64,000 nt of DNA from Triglochin maritima (Eukaryota; Streptophyta; Magnoliopsida; Alismatales; Juncaginaceae): NCBI GenBank assembly GCA_963682175.1, contig OY821778.1, positions 47,282,598 through 47,346,597 of the forward strand, read 5' to 3'. The translations under genes and the position numbers were made by a program. Below the pieces are notes generated by a model. It was given only the letters and a program-made list of their open reading frames with translations, was not told the DNA's origin and did no database searches. Positions 36,145-51,539 of this stretch are shown here, piece by piece. Position 1 is the stretch's first letter. The number at the start of each line of letters is the position of its first letter.

Positions 36145-37197
36145 TTAAGGTTGGGAATCGGAGATGTTCTTCCACTCTTCCAAAGTCTTCATCAGTTTAA
36201 TCCGTCTGCACAACAGTAATCACAAATTCATTGTCACTAAAAGAGTAATCAACAATTTTAAGACTAAACAGGCAGTCATTAGAGAAAAACACAAACAAGA
36301 CCTTGGTGAAGGTAAGCCCAACTCGAATCGAACCACAGTAACTTCGGTCAGCGAGGACGACATTATACTTGGTTGGTTTGTGCTCAAAGGAGCCATTTTC
36401 AAGACCAGACTCGATCACCTCGGAAACGTGAATTCTGCATCGAAAATTGTCAGATAACATGATTAGAAGCAAAATTCAGATACAGAGATCAATGGTCTTT
36501 GAGTTATTACGTTGCTTCGCCCACGAAATCGTCTCTGGTGAAGGTGTCATGATCCATAATTCTCAAGTGGAGTTTGTGTTGGTTCTGACCAGAACCTGAG
36601 TGTTGCACTTTGAACTTTAATGTCTCATTCCATACTGGAATTTTTCCTTCCTCTGTTAAAAAGAATGTTTCAACTTCTTAAGGATAATATATATTTTCAG
36701 TTGCATAACAATGTTAAAATTGAATGTTTAATATACAAATCTAAGGATGCTTATATATAGAACTTTAAAGTTTATTATTCATATATAATTTGATTTTTGG
36801 CCAACAACTTACCATCAATAATAACAAAAAAATTATAGAGATGATGTATTCCCAGAAAATTGGTAGGTGTACAATGTTAAAAGATGTATGAGCCACTAGT
36901 AAAATATGAAGATTATATTTCTTGATCATTCGGTCAATAATTAAATGCTAAAATGATTGGAGAATGAAAATTTTAAGGCTGTCACCTCTTGCAACCTTGC
37001 TCTTCTGCTCTTGGCTCCTATATTGAACCACCACATATGGATCCATCTTGTCTGCTCACCAGAAATCATCATTTAGGAAACTAATCACAAAATTATGCAA
37101 AGGTAAATGATGGTGAGAAGAAGACTCACTGAAGAGATCTGTGCTGCCCAAACCTTGAGCATCAACAAGTTGCACCTCTAGAATTCCACTGCTCATC
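36145..37197 (-). CDS. Small C2-domain protein (ERG3 / 16-kDa phloem protein-like)
   Basis: Single-C2-domain protein of the elicitor-responsive/phloem-protein type, expected to bind phospholipids, often with calcium, at membranes. Five exons on the minus strand: 37197-37130, 37051-36986, 36652-36511, 36434-36302 and 36186-36145, about 149 residues if the frame is continuous. Motifs: [17 protein letters not shown] at the start, [51 protein letters not shown] and [10 protein letters not shown]. The aspartates in MDPYV and MDHD sit where C2 calcium ligands lie. Exon 1 as read has one base too many near 37138-37141 (acaagatct), which puts it out of frame with exon 2. All later junctions agree in phase. 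Either an assembly indel or a real null allele. The last exon is assigned only from its acceptor and phase. Confidence 0.75.
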
Positions 37198-37965
37198 TTT
37201 TGTCCCTTTGGTTTGTTTTTTCTCTCCTTCTCTCTCTAGATTCCTTCTCTTTGTTAGTTATTTTGAAGTTCACGTTGAATTGGAGTCATTATATATAAGA
37301 GGATGTGATCAAGAAGATTTAGATACGTTGATTCGTGACCTGGAAGAGAAGAGCACACTTTGTTTGAATGTCAAATGTCAAAGTCAAAATTAAATTAAAT
37401 AAAATAATGATTATTGATTCGATTGGGAGTAGAACTGAATGATTCCCTTAGGCTGCTCTGCAACTTTGGTCTCTTGGTCGTTGGACTCTTTCAACATACT
37501 TATTAACGGGTATAAAATATTATAGCCGCGACCACTTAGATGTTAGAAGTTAAAATGTAGCCTAAACAAATCGGGACCATAACACCAGTGAAGCAAATCA
37601 CATATCTATAACTAGAGTGAAGTAAATAAAACTCTCTGGAATAAAACATGGAATGCATTTTTGAGTCAGTCTGGTTATTTATAGTGACTGAGACATATAC
37701 AAGTGATTCAACCGTTTAAGTGTCACTTCTACAAGAACTGTAGTAATCTCAGACTTCTACAGGAATTCTACTAAATAAGTTCACAAGTAAAGCAAACCAT
37801 TTCCAAATTGAAAATGAAAACAGCTTTCAGAATCATATTGGTTGGGAGAAGTGGGAATACGTGTGAACAAATACCATACAATCGTATGTCAATAGGCAAA
37901 GGATAATGTTGGGCGGGCTCCAAATTGGGCTCTTTTGTTCCACATGGGGAACATCAAGTAACATT
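37198..37965. other. C2 gene upstream region and spacer
   Basis: AT-rich, no gene recognised. The pyrimidine-rich stretch just above the C2 start (37200-37250) fits a 5' leader read on the minus strand. Confidence 0.4.
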
Positions 37966-38114
37966 TGTTGAGAATATCACCCAATCCAAAGCTAATAATG
38001 ATACTGGACAAAATCTGACTAACCCAGCCCATGAAATGCAGGTGTGAAGAAACTTGTGCCCATCAAATGCTGGTGCACGTGAACTCATGCCCATTCAAAT
38101 TGGCTCATGATTAG

Positions 38115-38662
38115 TAGGCCTGTAAACGGGTCGTGTCGGGGCGGGTTTCGAACCCACCGCTACCCGACCCGTCTAAGTTAGACGGGTTGGCGGGTCGGGT
38201 CGGGTCGGGTAAACGGGTTATGCGGGGTGGGTAGATGGATAAATGAAATTTTTATATATTTTTTCTTTCTTTTTGCATAACACTATAAATTAAAAACATA
38301 ACACATTAGTACCTTAAAAACATTACCAATGTAATGAACACCATAAAATTATAAATAACTTCAACTTTATAACACTATTAGTAAATTATGGATAAGAGAA
38401 TATGTATATGTATATGGTATATAAGTGTGTATATATATATATAATATTTATTATTTAATTTATTAAATTCTTAGGCGGGTAATCGGGTAAACGGGGCGGG
38501 TAGAAAATACAACCGCTACCCGCCCCGTTTATTAGTCGGGTTGGCGGGTATTCGGGTTGGCGGGTGGCGGGTGGCGGGTTGAATTTTTTTCCCCGCTACC
38601 CGACTTAGGCGGGTCAGGTTGGCGGGTCGGGGCGGGTTTTACCCGCCCCATTTACAGCCCTA
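38115..38662. mobile_element. hAT-type MITE with GGCGGGT subterminal repeats, copy 1
   Basis: 548 bp flanked by a perfect 8-bp duplication ATGATTAG (38107-38114, 38663-38670), the hAT target length. Terminal inverted repeats TAGGCCTGTAAACGGG and TAGGGCTGTAAATGGG. Both subterminal regions are dense in (G)GGCGGGT/ACCCGCC motifs around an AT-rich core. No coding capacity. It is inserted in the 5' LTR of Copia-3. Confidence 0.92.
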
Positions 38663-38985
38663 ATGATTAGGTCCAAATTCTGAGGTTGGCTCATGATCAA
38701 GCTCACTCACTTGTAACCTAGATGTGCACTGTGTATAAACGGATCCGGATATAGGCTAATCCGATTACGTCTGTATAAATACCATGTAACCAAACAAACC
38801 CAAATTAATCTAAGAATCTCTTCATCCTTTTTTCTCTGCCGCAACCTCTCCAACCCTAATCCTATTTCTTCTTCCTCCATCGTCTTCATCTGAGAAACTG
38901 AGACCTTTTGTCTCAGATCGTGAAGGCGTTGGTTTTCCGCATGGTATCAGAGCCTTTCGTGACGAGACCTACGTTTAGATCCACC

Positions 38986-41900
38986 ATGACTGGTCCAACC
39001 AGCTCCGTCGGCAAGCAGACTTACCCTTACCCAAACGGCCTAAATGTTACCAACTTTGTTTCAATGAAACTCACCTCGTCGAACTACCTGTTATGGGAGA
39101 TGCAACTCAGTGGCCTCATGGAGTCACAAGGTATGCTTGGATTTGTCGATGGCGAGTTTCAAACCCCGAAGGCTAAGATCGAGGTAAGCAAGGATGGGTC
39201 TGAGCCTGAGCTGGTTTCTAACCCCGACTATGAGTTGTGGAGGCGCTCTGATCGTCTTCTGAAGGCTTGGATTGTTTCCACGCTCAGTGAAGAAGTGTTG
39301 AGCGTCGCTGTTCGACTAGAGACTGCTCAAGAAGTCTGGGAAGCACTCCGTTTCTCATTCGCTCAAAACTCGAAAGAACGAGAGTTCTTTCTTCTACAAC
39401 AACTCCAGATGCTGCGCAAGAAAAACTTCAAAGATCTTCAAGAATATCTTTCAAGGTTCAAAACCTTATGCGATGAACTTGCAGCAATCGGTAGACATGT
39501 TCGTGATCAAAACAAAGTTTTCTGGATGCTCAACGGACTTGGGATGGAGTACAATCCATTCACTACAGTCTACCTGAAACCCCCTCTCCCTTCATACACC
39601 GAAGTCGTGCCCATGTTGCAAAGCTATGAGATGCGCATGCAAATACACCAAGCTGATGGCAACATGCAGATGGCCTTTTTCGGGCAAAAGAACTTCAACA
39701 AAGGCAAGAATCAGTCCAAGGAGAAAAGGGATGGAGGCTTTAATTCCAAAGGGCGTGGGTTTGTTCCTGCACCCCAAGGTCAGCCACCCCCACATTCTCA
39801 ACCCCCAACCTTAGATGTGGGAGGAAAGGAAGCTGGTGGTCCTGATGGAGCCAATCTGAGTCAGCGACGTTCGCTTGTTCACTGCCAAATCTATGGGAAA
39901 CCTGGCCATGATGCACTTAAGTGTTGGCACATGTTCAATCAAGCATATGTCTCCAAAGATTTGCCACAAGCTCTTGCTGCAATGAGTGTGAACGAAGCCG
40001 ACACAGATTGGTTCCCAGACTCTGGTGCATCAACCCATATCTCAGGTAATCCAAGTTTGTTGACTTCCCTTACTCCATATTATGGCACTGACAAAATTAT
40101 GATAGGGGATGGTTCTTTAGTACCTATTACTCACACTGGACATGCTAAAATCATCCATGAAACTGGGCTCATTTGTGCTTAAAGATGTTCTCCTTGCCCC
40201 AAAAATGAAAGTCAATTTACTTTCTGTCAAGAAATTTACAAACTCCTTTCCTTACAACATTGAGTTTTCATCCCACTGTCAAGAAATTTTCAAACTCCTT
40301 TCCTTTCCTTTCCTTTCTGTCAAGAAATTTACAAACTCCTTTCCTTACAACATTGAGTTTTCATCCCACTGTCAAGAAATTTACAAACTCCTTTCCTTTC
40401 GTTTCTGTCAAGAGTTTTATGTAAAACACAGGAACTCTGGCACTATAATTACCACTTGTAAACTTAAAGAACTTTATTCCATCCCAAACAATGTGCATAA
40501 GACTTTCTTCTCTAACGGGCAAAGAACAGTAGATTTGCATACGTGGCATTGTAGATTGGGTCACCCCAACCATAAAGTTCTCCAACAACTTAAATCTCAG
40601 GGGTGTATCTCTGTGACCTCTCATACTTCTACACTACATTCTTCCATATGCAGTAGTTGTCACTTAGGAAAAGCTATCAAACTCCCTTTTTCAAGGTCTG
40701 TAAATAAAACTACTGAACCTTTCCATAAGATACATAGTGATTTGTGGGGTCCAGCCTCCATATTGAGTAGAAACCATTTCAAATATTATGCCTGCTTTGT
40801 TGATGATTTTGGTAGATTTACATGGATTTTCCGATTAAAGTTGAAATCTGATTTTTTTTCAGTGCTTTCTCATTTTTGAAAAATATGTTGAAAGACAATT
40901 CAATGAAAAAATTAAGGTCTTTCAATGTGATGGAGGTGGTGAATTCTCTTCTAAAAAGTTTCAAGATAATTTAAAATTTAATGGTATTATACTTCAAATG
41001 TCATGCCCTCACACTCCAGAACAAAATGGAATTGCTGAGCGTAGACACAGACTTATTGTAGATATGGGACGCACATTATTGATAAACAGTGGTGTCCCCA
41101 AGTGCTATTGGGTGGAAGCCTTCAACACAGCTACTTTTCTATTAAATAGAATTCCTGATTCTGAAGGAAAAATCCCATATGAGACACTCTTTGGGAAATT
41201 ACCTGATTATGACTGCTTTAGAGTTTTTGGTTGTCATTGTTTTCCTTGTTTAAGTGATTATGCTCGTGACAAACTTTCTGAAAGATCTGCTCCATGTGTT
41301 TTTCTAGGATATAGTATCCGACATAAATGTTATATATGTTTAAACCCCACTAAAAACAAAATCTATATGAGTAGACATGTTATCTTTGATGAAATTTGCA
41401 TGCCTTATAAAAACCCTCCAAGTATTTTTCTTCCCACTAAAGATGACTGCTCTTTAAGCACCTTCAATGATTGGCTTTGTGAAAATTCTGAAAATTCCAC
41501 CAAAATAAATGGTGTTGATCCTATTCAACCCTCCTCTACTATGGAGCTGGATGTTACCTCATCACCCACATTTCTACCCTCTGTTGCTAGTGATCATTGC
41601 CCAGAAAATTGTCTACTTCAGCCACACAGCTCTCAAGAGCACACTACTTCTGAGCATCACCCAGGTGACATTCAGGATGAGACGGCTTCCAGTGATGAGC
41701 AATCTGAGGAGTCTATCTCAAATATCTCACTGGAAACCTCACCTCAAGGGGTTGAAACTCATCAGGATGATAACCCTTATGGAACTTCTCCAATAGAGTC
41801 TGAGGAACTAAATATGGAACCTCCAGTAGCTCATGGTGCACCTCCTGCTGCCAGATTCCCTGTCTCATCCATCCAACATACACCACAGCATCACATGCTA

Positions 41901-42218
41901 ACAAGATCCAAGTCAGGTATTGTTAAACCAAATCCTAAATATGCACTCTTTCATAACACCGTCACTTTGCCCCAGGAGCCTCAATCTGTTGAAGAAGCAC
42001 TTCAACATCCTGGTTGGCATAAAGCTATGGTGGATGAAATGGAGGCGTTACATCAAAATGAAACCTGGGATTTAGTTCCTAGAAAGAAAGGAACTCATGT
42101 TATTGGATGCAAATGGGTATTCAGGGTGAAACTAAAACCAGATGGCACTTTGGACAAGCTTAAGGCAAGGTTGGTAGCTAAAGGCTACAAACAGGTAGAG
42201 GGTATCACGTGTGTCTGA
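38986..42218 (+). pseudogene. Copia-3 gag-pol, frameshifted and truncated
   Basis: Starts MTGPTSSVGKQT; gag contains LTSSNYLLWEMQL and LLQQLQMLRKKNF; a zinc knuckle (CQIYGKPGHDALKCW, first part atypical) lies near 39885; protease is FPDSGASTHISGNPSLL near 40014. A frameshift near 40150-40180 leads to the pre-integrase/integrase part (HCRLGHPNHKVLQQLK, IHSDLWGPAS, FVDDFGRFTW). A second frameshift near 40880-41000 precedes EQNGIAERRHR and GYSIRHKCY. The frame ends in the first residues of reverse transcriptase (CKWVFRVKLKPDGTLDKLKA) at the truncation. A 93-bp tandem duplication disturbs the region between protease and integrase. Confidence 0.9.
40224..40409. repeat. 93-bp tandem duplication inside Copia-3
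   Basis: ctgtcaagaaatttacaaac starts at 40224 and again at 40317. A related half-unit beginning ctgtcaagaaat lies at 40275 and 40368. The copies encode the repeated segment FTNSFPYNIEFSSHCQEI. The CCTTTCCTTT run between the half-units looks like slippage. Confidence 0.85.
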
Positions 42219-43329
42219 ATGACAAGCTTAATCCAAGGGCGTCACGTCAGCCTACTTGGACATTTTCCATGTCATATCACTGTGTTTCTTAGATATCACT
42301 CTAAAACTCAAGACAATCATATGCAGAAATTATCCTCAATCATGACATTCTCTCACCACATTTAATACAATGTAATGGTGGTAGCGGTCTTCTATACTCA
42401 TTGTATTTGCCTGGATTCTCTTTAGATACGTCTGGAACTTGTTACCTATATTTGGATATTTTATCAAATATCTCCGAAGTTATGTCTGGATTTCATTATA
42501 ACATTTGATGATTGAATATTTATGTATGTCATAATGTAAGTTATAATAGGTAGATCGAAAGATTGTGTTTTTTTTCTCAATTTTGTGGAATCTTTGCAAC
42601 GTAGAATTGAGATCTGTAATATCTAGACTATTATGTGTTGCTTGTTTCACAAAATTATAAGTTAGGGTTCAATGTTTTATTGATATCTTAACATGTATGT
42701 CTTGATATCTGAGATTTAATAGAATGATATCTGAGATTGTTTTTACATTGACAATGTCTGCATTTATATCTTGATTTATCGTCGTACATTACAGTCCTCA
42801 CCTTCTGGATCAGATTTCCCAATGGTTGTGATGACTTTTACAATCTTATAGATTATCTGACTAAGTTCCAACTTTTTTTGTTTTGCTTCTCCCAGAAAAT
42901 ATATCATTGGTAACTGATTTTATCTGAATATGCATAAAAAGTATCAAAATATCACGATATACAAATTTATTACAAAACACTTAAACATCTATGAAACCTC
43001 AAAACATTTAATCTGAACATGTACAACATCATAAACAAATACTCATTCAGACACGTGATATACCAAAATGAACATTAAAAACATGAGATAAAATGTTCAC
43101 ACGGAAACAGTAAACATATCAAAGTTCATAATATTAAACAAAATTTTGAAACAAATCTGAATATATACGTACCCACGTACATCCAAACATAAAAGTATCA
43201 ACACCTTAGATATCCAGATATCAAATATGCAGTTATTTATCCTCTAACTCAACTTCTATCCGACAAAATATCAATACAATCTTATCCTGTACATGTCTCA
43301 CAAAATGTGTACTAGGACATAGTTGGAAC
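42219..43329. other. AT-rich spacer after Copia-3
   Basis: No gene, LTR or other element recognised. The abrupt change of sequence at about 42206 is the truncation breakpoint of Copia-3. Confidence 0.4.
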
Positions 43330-43829
43330 TAGGGTTGTAAGCGGGGCGGGGCTGGTTTTCGCCCCACCGCTACCCGCCCCGCCAAAGTTAAGCAGGTAGG
43401 CGGGGCGGGGCGAGGCGGGTTCAAAAAAAAATTCCGCTACCCGCCCCGCGTAAGGATGGACTAGGCTATGCGGGGCGGGTTGGCGGGTTTAATCTTTTTA
43501 TTAAAGCTAAATACAAAAATTAATTTATTTTCTTTAATATTATTTATTTTAATCAAAGTTAAGTACAAAAATGAAGGAAAAAATCAATCAATGTATGTTT
43601 TTAAAGCTATAAAAAAAATTAAAGCTAAATACAAACTAAATCATAACTAAATACAAAAAAATCAAAAACATGTAAGGCTTATGCGGATTGCGGGTTATGC
43701 GGGGCGGGTTGGAAGAAAACCGCAACCCGCCCCGCTTATTATGCGGGTTGTACGGGTGACGGGTAGTAATTTTTTGTCCACAACCCGCGTTAGACGGAAC
43801 AGGTAAATTTCAACTCATTTACAGCCCTA
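43330..43829. mobile_element. hAT-type MITE with GGCGGGT subterminal repeats, copy 2
   Basis: 500 bp flanked by a perfect 8-bp duplication GTTGGAAC (43322-43329, 43830-43837). Terminal inverted repeats TAGGGTTGTAAGCGGG and TAGGGCTGTAAATGAG. Same family as the element at 38115-38662, with the same ACCCGCC/GGCGGGT-rich flanks and AT-rich core. Confidence 0.92.
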
Positions 43830-43837
43830 GTTGGAAC

Positions 43838-44286
43838 ACATTGAAGGAGGTCGGAGGGCAAAAGTGAGGTCAAAGGATGACAGGACAAAAGTGAGGTCAA
43901 AGGATGACACTAAAAGTACACCGAAGGTAGATGAAATTAAGAGGAGACCGGAGGAGGACGAGGAGATCAGAGGAGAGGGGAAGAGATTTAGTTTTGAAAT
44001 TTGAAATGAAATTTAGAGAAATGAAATGTTTGGAAACCAATTTGAAGCTCATTTATCACTACTCATATGCCAAATATGAAAGAGCACATCATCCCCACAT
44101 ATTAAACAAGCATCTCATAAGCCAGAAGTGCAACTTCATTTATTCAATACATAACATATAAACCCGAAGTGATACGAAAACCTCCAACAGTCGTACAACA
44201 AAAACAGCAGCAAAACCAAAACCAAAACCAAAAAGATGCAACTTTAACCGAAGCCTTGCACATCAACTTCACAACGATGTTCAAAT
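43838..44286. other. TPI 3' flank with a short tandem duplication
   Basis: About 43860-43912 contains two copies of acaaaagtgaggtcaaaggatgaca-type sequence (about 28-bp period). The part next to 44286 is presumably the 3' UTR of the minus-strand TPI gene. Confidence 0.55.
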
Positions 44287-47603
<3,317 letters not shown>

Positions 47604-48353
47604 GGCGAGACGTTTGGTTTGGTTTGGTTTGGGTTCGGATGAGATAGATGGTCAGATGGAAATGGAAATTATTATTATTATATATATATATAATTGGGGA
47701 AGAAAGAGAAAAGCAGATCGGTGGAGGAGACGAAATGACGGTTTTGACCCTGTCTTCGTGCTTCACACGTCACGTGGGTTTGGGCTGTTGGATTTGACTT
47801 CTGAGGGTGGGATTGGATTTGTTGTCATTTGTGTGGAGTCTAGAACTTTCTTTTTGCATATGTACGTACGTGTACGTGTATTTAATAATAAACAAACAAC
47901 AGGAAATGAAAACTGGGAAGGAGACCGACCACCAGACCACAGGTTTGGTTTGGTTTGGTTTGGATTATTATTGTGGGCACACAAACTGGATTTCGACTGC
48001 ATTATATTATTCCTTCGAATATCCATCTCAACTTTTGAGGTGGATAGATAGGAAAGCTTCATGAGTCATGACCTTGACCTTTTTTTATAAATTTAAATTA
48101 AACCAAAAATAAATACACATGTTGAAGATTCATCAAATACAAGGAACATGGGCTCAAAAAGTCCAAAATTGAGGCCCATGTGTTAATCCAGCCCACCTTA
48201 AGAAACTTTGAGGTTTGGTGGTGTTCTTGCAACTTCCAAAATGTTAATTAGTTTCTCTTAAGTTTGTTTAGGACACACCGTATAATTATTGTGTTGCAAC
48301 TTTCACCCCAACGTGCAATTAATTAGTTCTCCTAAGCTCTTCCCTACTTTTTT
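47604..48353. other. TPI promoter and leader
   Basis: Spacer between the TPI start (minus strand) and the left end of the Kaonashi-type MULE. Includes a short TAT/AT run (47670-47692). TPI and OEP16 are transcribed divergently, and this is the TPI-proximal part of their shared upstream region. Confidence 0.5.
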
Positions 48354-48625
48354 GGAAATGTTTAGTAGCCGCTCTCCGAGACGCTGTGGCGGGACGCTGT
48401 TGAGTTGGACAAATCCAGCTCAGCCAAAGTTTTAATATTTTTTATGCAGAGGGGCAGCCGCATTTAATGCATCTCAAATCAGACGTGCTCCAAATCATAT
48501 CATTCCTTTTGGCGCTCCCACCAGCTCCATACCTCTTTTTTACGAAGATGCACGGAATGACCACCTTCACTTCTTCCTTGTTCTTTCGTTCATTTCTCTT
48601 CGTTTTGAGAGAAATCTTCACTCAA

Positions 48626-49546
48626 ATGGAAATGTCGTTAAACGTTCCTAAGGAGAAAATGATTTTCCCCTCTTTCGAAGGAGCAATAGCCTTTTACAAC
48701 GACTATGCTAATGCTTGTGGTTTTGGTGTTAAGCTACGACATACTCATTACGACGCTGGTGTTGTTACCCGGGCTACTCTTACTTGTTCCAAGGAGGGTA
48801 AGGCACCAACAGACCAAGGTCAAGGCATAATGAAACCACGTTTATCTAGTAGAGTTCAGTGCACGGCTCGCATCAAGGTTTCTGGAAACCCAGCAAGGGG
48901 TTACCAGATTAACTTTGTCGATCTCAATCATAACCATGAAATGTTGCAGGAGCACCAGATGCATTTTCTAAGACAGAAACGATTTGTACCTGAGGCCGTC
49001 ATAGCACGAATAGCGTGCAATGATGCTTCTGGATCTCTACTGCTAAGACCATGCAATCGTTTGTTGTTGAGGTTGGGGGCATGACAAACTTACTTTTAAC
49101 GATAGAGACCTAAGGTTTGAAAACTTTTGTACGTTATTTTATTTGTAGAATCTCCGACCTTAATATTATTTGTGTGTGCAGGAATGTTATAACCGAAGTA
49201 AGGAATTTGAAAATGGGACCCGGCGATGCAAAAGCTCTTCAGAACTATTTCATTAAGATGCAAAAGATTGATGCAATGTTTTTCTATGTCATGGATATGG
49301 ATGACGAGGGAAGACTAAGGAACGTTTTCTAGGTCGATTGCCGTTCCAGGGCTGCCTATTCATACTTTGGGGATGTTATATGTTTCGACACTACGTACCT
49401 CACAAACAAATATAACATGCCATTTGCACCATTTGTGGGAGTTAATCACAATTTCGAGTCTGTGTTGCTCGGTTGCGCTTTGCTGTCTTCCAAGACCACT
49501 GAAAACTACATATGACTCTTTCAGACGTGGCTTTCGTGTATGGGAG
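48626..49546 (+). pseudogene. FAR1-family MULE transposase, broken and truncated
   Basis: N-terminal FAR1-type DNA-binding domain: FEGAIAFYNDYANACGFGVK, TCSKEG, VQCTARIKV and FVDLNHNHEM. After a disturbed stretch (about 49050-49190) come DAKALQNYFIKMQKIDAMFF and DEGRLRNVF. A TAG stop at about 49330 replaces the usual tryptophan before VDCRSRAAYSYFGDVICFDTTYLTN, which carries the first catalytic aspartate of MULE transposases. A second stop follows in ENYI-stop-LFQTWLS. The exon ends ATGGGAG at a GT donor (49546/49547) that opens straight into the minisatellite. No later transposase exon (second Asp, Glu, SWIM zinc finger) is present before the convergent gene. Not functional. Confidence 0.88.
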
Positions 49547-49578
49547 GTACGTTTGTAGAGTTTCGTGTATGGGAGGCT

Positions 49579-50600
49579 GTTTTTCCTTTTTAAGTGATCT
49601 GTGTTCCTTTTTAAGTGATGTGTGTTCCTTTTTAAGTTTTGTCTGTTCATTTTTAACTTCTTCTAAAACCTTTTGAGTGACTGTTTATCGTTTTTAAGTG
49701 ATGTCTGTTCCTTTTTAACTTCTTCTAAAACCTTTTGAGTGATTGTGTGTCCTTTTTAAGTGATGTATGTTCCTTTTTAACTGATGTGTGTTCCTTTTTA
49801 AGTGTTGCATGTCCCTTTTTAAGTGATGTTTGTTCCTTTTTAAGTGATGTATGTTCCTTTTTAAGTTATGTTTGTTCCTTCTTAAGTGAAGTCTTTTCCT
49901 TTTTTTAGTGTTGTCTGTTCCTTTTTAAGTGACGTATGTCCCTTTTTTAAGTGATGTTTGTTCCTTTTTAAGTGAAGTATGTTCCTTTTTTAGTGTTGTA
50001 TGTTCCTTTTTTAGTGTTGTTCTGTTCCTTTTTAAGTGTTGTCTGTCCCTTTTTAAGTGATGTCTGTTCCTTTTTAACTGATGTCTGTTTGTTTTTAAAT
50101 TAGGCTTGTTCCTTCTTAAGTGAACTTTGTTCCTTTTTTAGTGATATATGTTCCTTTTTAAGTGATGTCTGTTCCTTTTTAAGTTATGTCTGTTCCTTCT
50201 TAAGTGAAGTTTTTCCCTTTTTAGTGTTGTCTGTTCCTTTTTAAGTGATGTTTGTCCCCTTTTAAATGATGTTTGTTCCTTTTAAAGTGATGTTTGTTCC
50301 TTTTTTAGTGTTGTATGTTCCTTTTTAGTGTTGTTCTGTTCCTTTTTAACTGATGGTTGTTCCTTTTTAAGTGATGTATGTTCTTTTTTAAGTGTGAGTT
50401 GTTCCTTTTTAAGTGCAGTCTGTTCCTTTTTATTGTGGTCTGTCCCTTTTTAAGTGATGTTTGTTCCTTTTTAAGTGTGAGTTGTTCCTTTTAAGTGCAG
50501 TCTTTTCCTTTTTAGTGTGGTCTGTCCATTTTTAAGTGATGTATGTTCATTTTTAAGTGATGTCTGTTCCTTTATAGCGATTTTTCTTTTTAAGTGATGT
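49579..50600 (+). repeat. 21-bp minisatellite array 1, intronic
   Basis: About 48 imperfect copies of a 21-bp unit close to TTCCTTTTTAAGTGATGT(C/T)TG. The array begins about 30 bp after the splice donor at 49547 of the transposase remnant and is T-rich on that gene's sense strand. A possible acceptor (tttgtag) lies at 50656. It is related in core sequence to array 2 (52858-54115), which lies in the opposite orientation. Confidence 0.93.
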
Positions 50601-51539
50601 CAGTACCGTTTTAAGCGTGAAGTTCTACCTTAAATGTTGGATCTATTACTTTGTAGTATGGAAAGGTATTAATTACAAAGATAAAATGTATTTGTTAATT
50701 TACAAACCACTACTTCAATTCGACACAGCAGCGAGAGTCCCTCAATAAAGTAATGCCCATTTCACCCCTGATGGAGTGAAGTGTCTTGGGGGTTTTCGTT
50801 TCCGTTGGGTTGACCTTTTGCATGAGACATTTGATCCAGTAGTATAGAAAAACACTGCAGTCGTTGCTTCCCGGCATTTGTCTTTGACACATTTCCCTCA
50901 GGTATCTCACTGGTCAGTTCACCTTAAGACGGTTTCTCCATAATTCACCCACATCTTTGGCCGAACATTCATGTACCCCTACCGCATTGTCAGGATCCTC
51001 ATATGGGACCAACTCTCTAGAGCAGCTGTTGTAAATGCAGGATCTCCATGTCTAAGTCATTAACAACTACAAGGGTCCAGTGTTCTGACATCAGCAATGG
51101 TTGTGCAATGACGATGCTTCCCGGTTCATGGCCTTGTAGTTTGGGCGTCAGCCAATCTTCAATCATGGTATTCCCTTGATCGATCATAATTCTTTCCGAA
51201 TAGAAGCTTGGAATACAAATTACCTCTTGGGGGTAGTTTTCTGTTTTTGGCACTCTTCAAGTACACAAAGCATATTGTCGATCGCCTCGTTGGTCAAATT
51301 CATCCCCTTCGTCGTTAGCTCCTTGAGGTCGGAACGTGTGAAGAAACATGAATCATCTCTCCAGATCACCTCCCTTTGGTTATGTGTAGGTGCGGTCACA
51401 TTCAGTACAATGTTCAGCTCATCGAGGCTCAACGTGGTCAATGCATCCATGTCAACGTCTGACCTACTCTCTCTCCCGTGATGAGCCAACTTGAAATCGT
51501 CATTCCCATCCCGCTTTCTTTTTTTGTTCATGCTCCTCT

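Larger units (their letters stand above)
37966..42206 (+). mobile_element. Copia-3: 3'-truncated Ty1/Copia with nested MITE
   Basis: A putative 5' LTR starts TGTTGAGAATATCACC (37966) and ends CCGCA at 38941, immediately before the primer-binding site TGGTATCAGAGCC (38942-38954). Without the hAT MITE at 38115-38662 and its duplicated target, the LTR would be about 420 bp. Coding similarity runs from gag to the first part of reverse transcriptase and stops abruptly at about 42206 (KGYKQVEGI). No 3' LTR, RNase H or polypurine tract follows. This is a different Copia lineage from Copia-1 and -2. The left LTR border rests on the TGTTG signature only. Confidence 0.82.
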
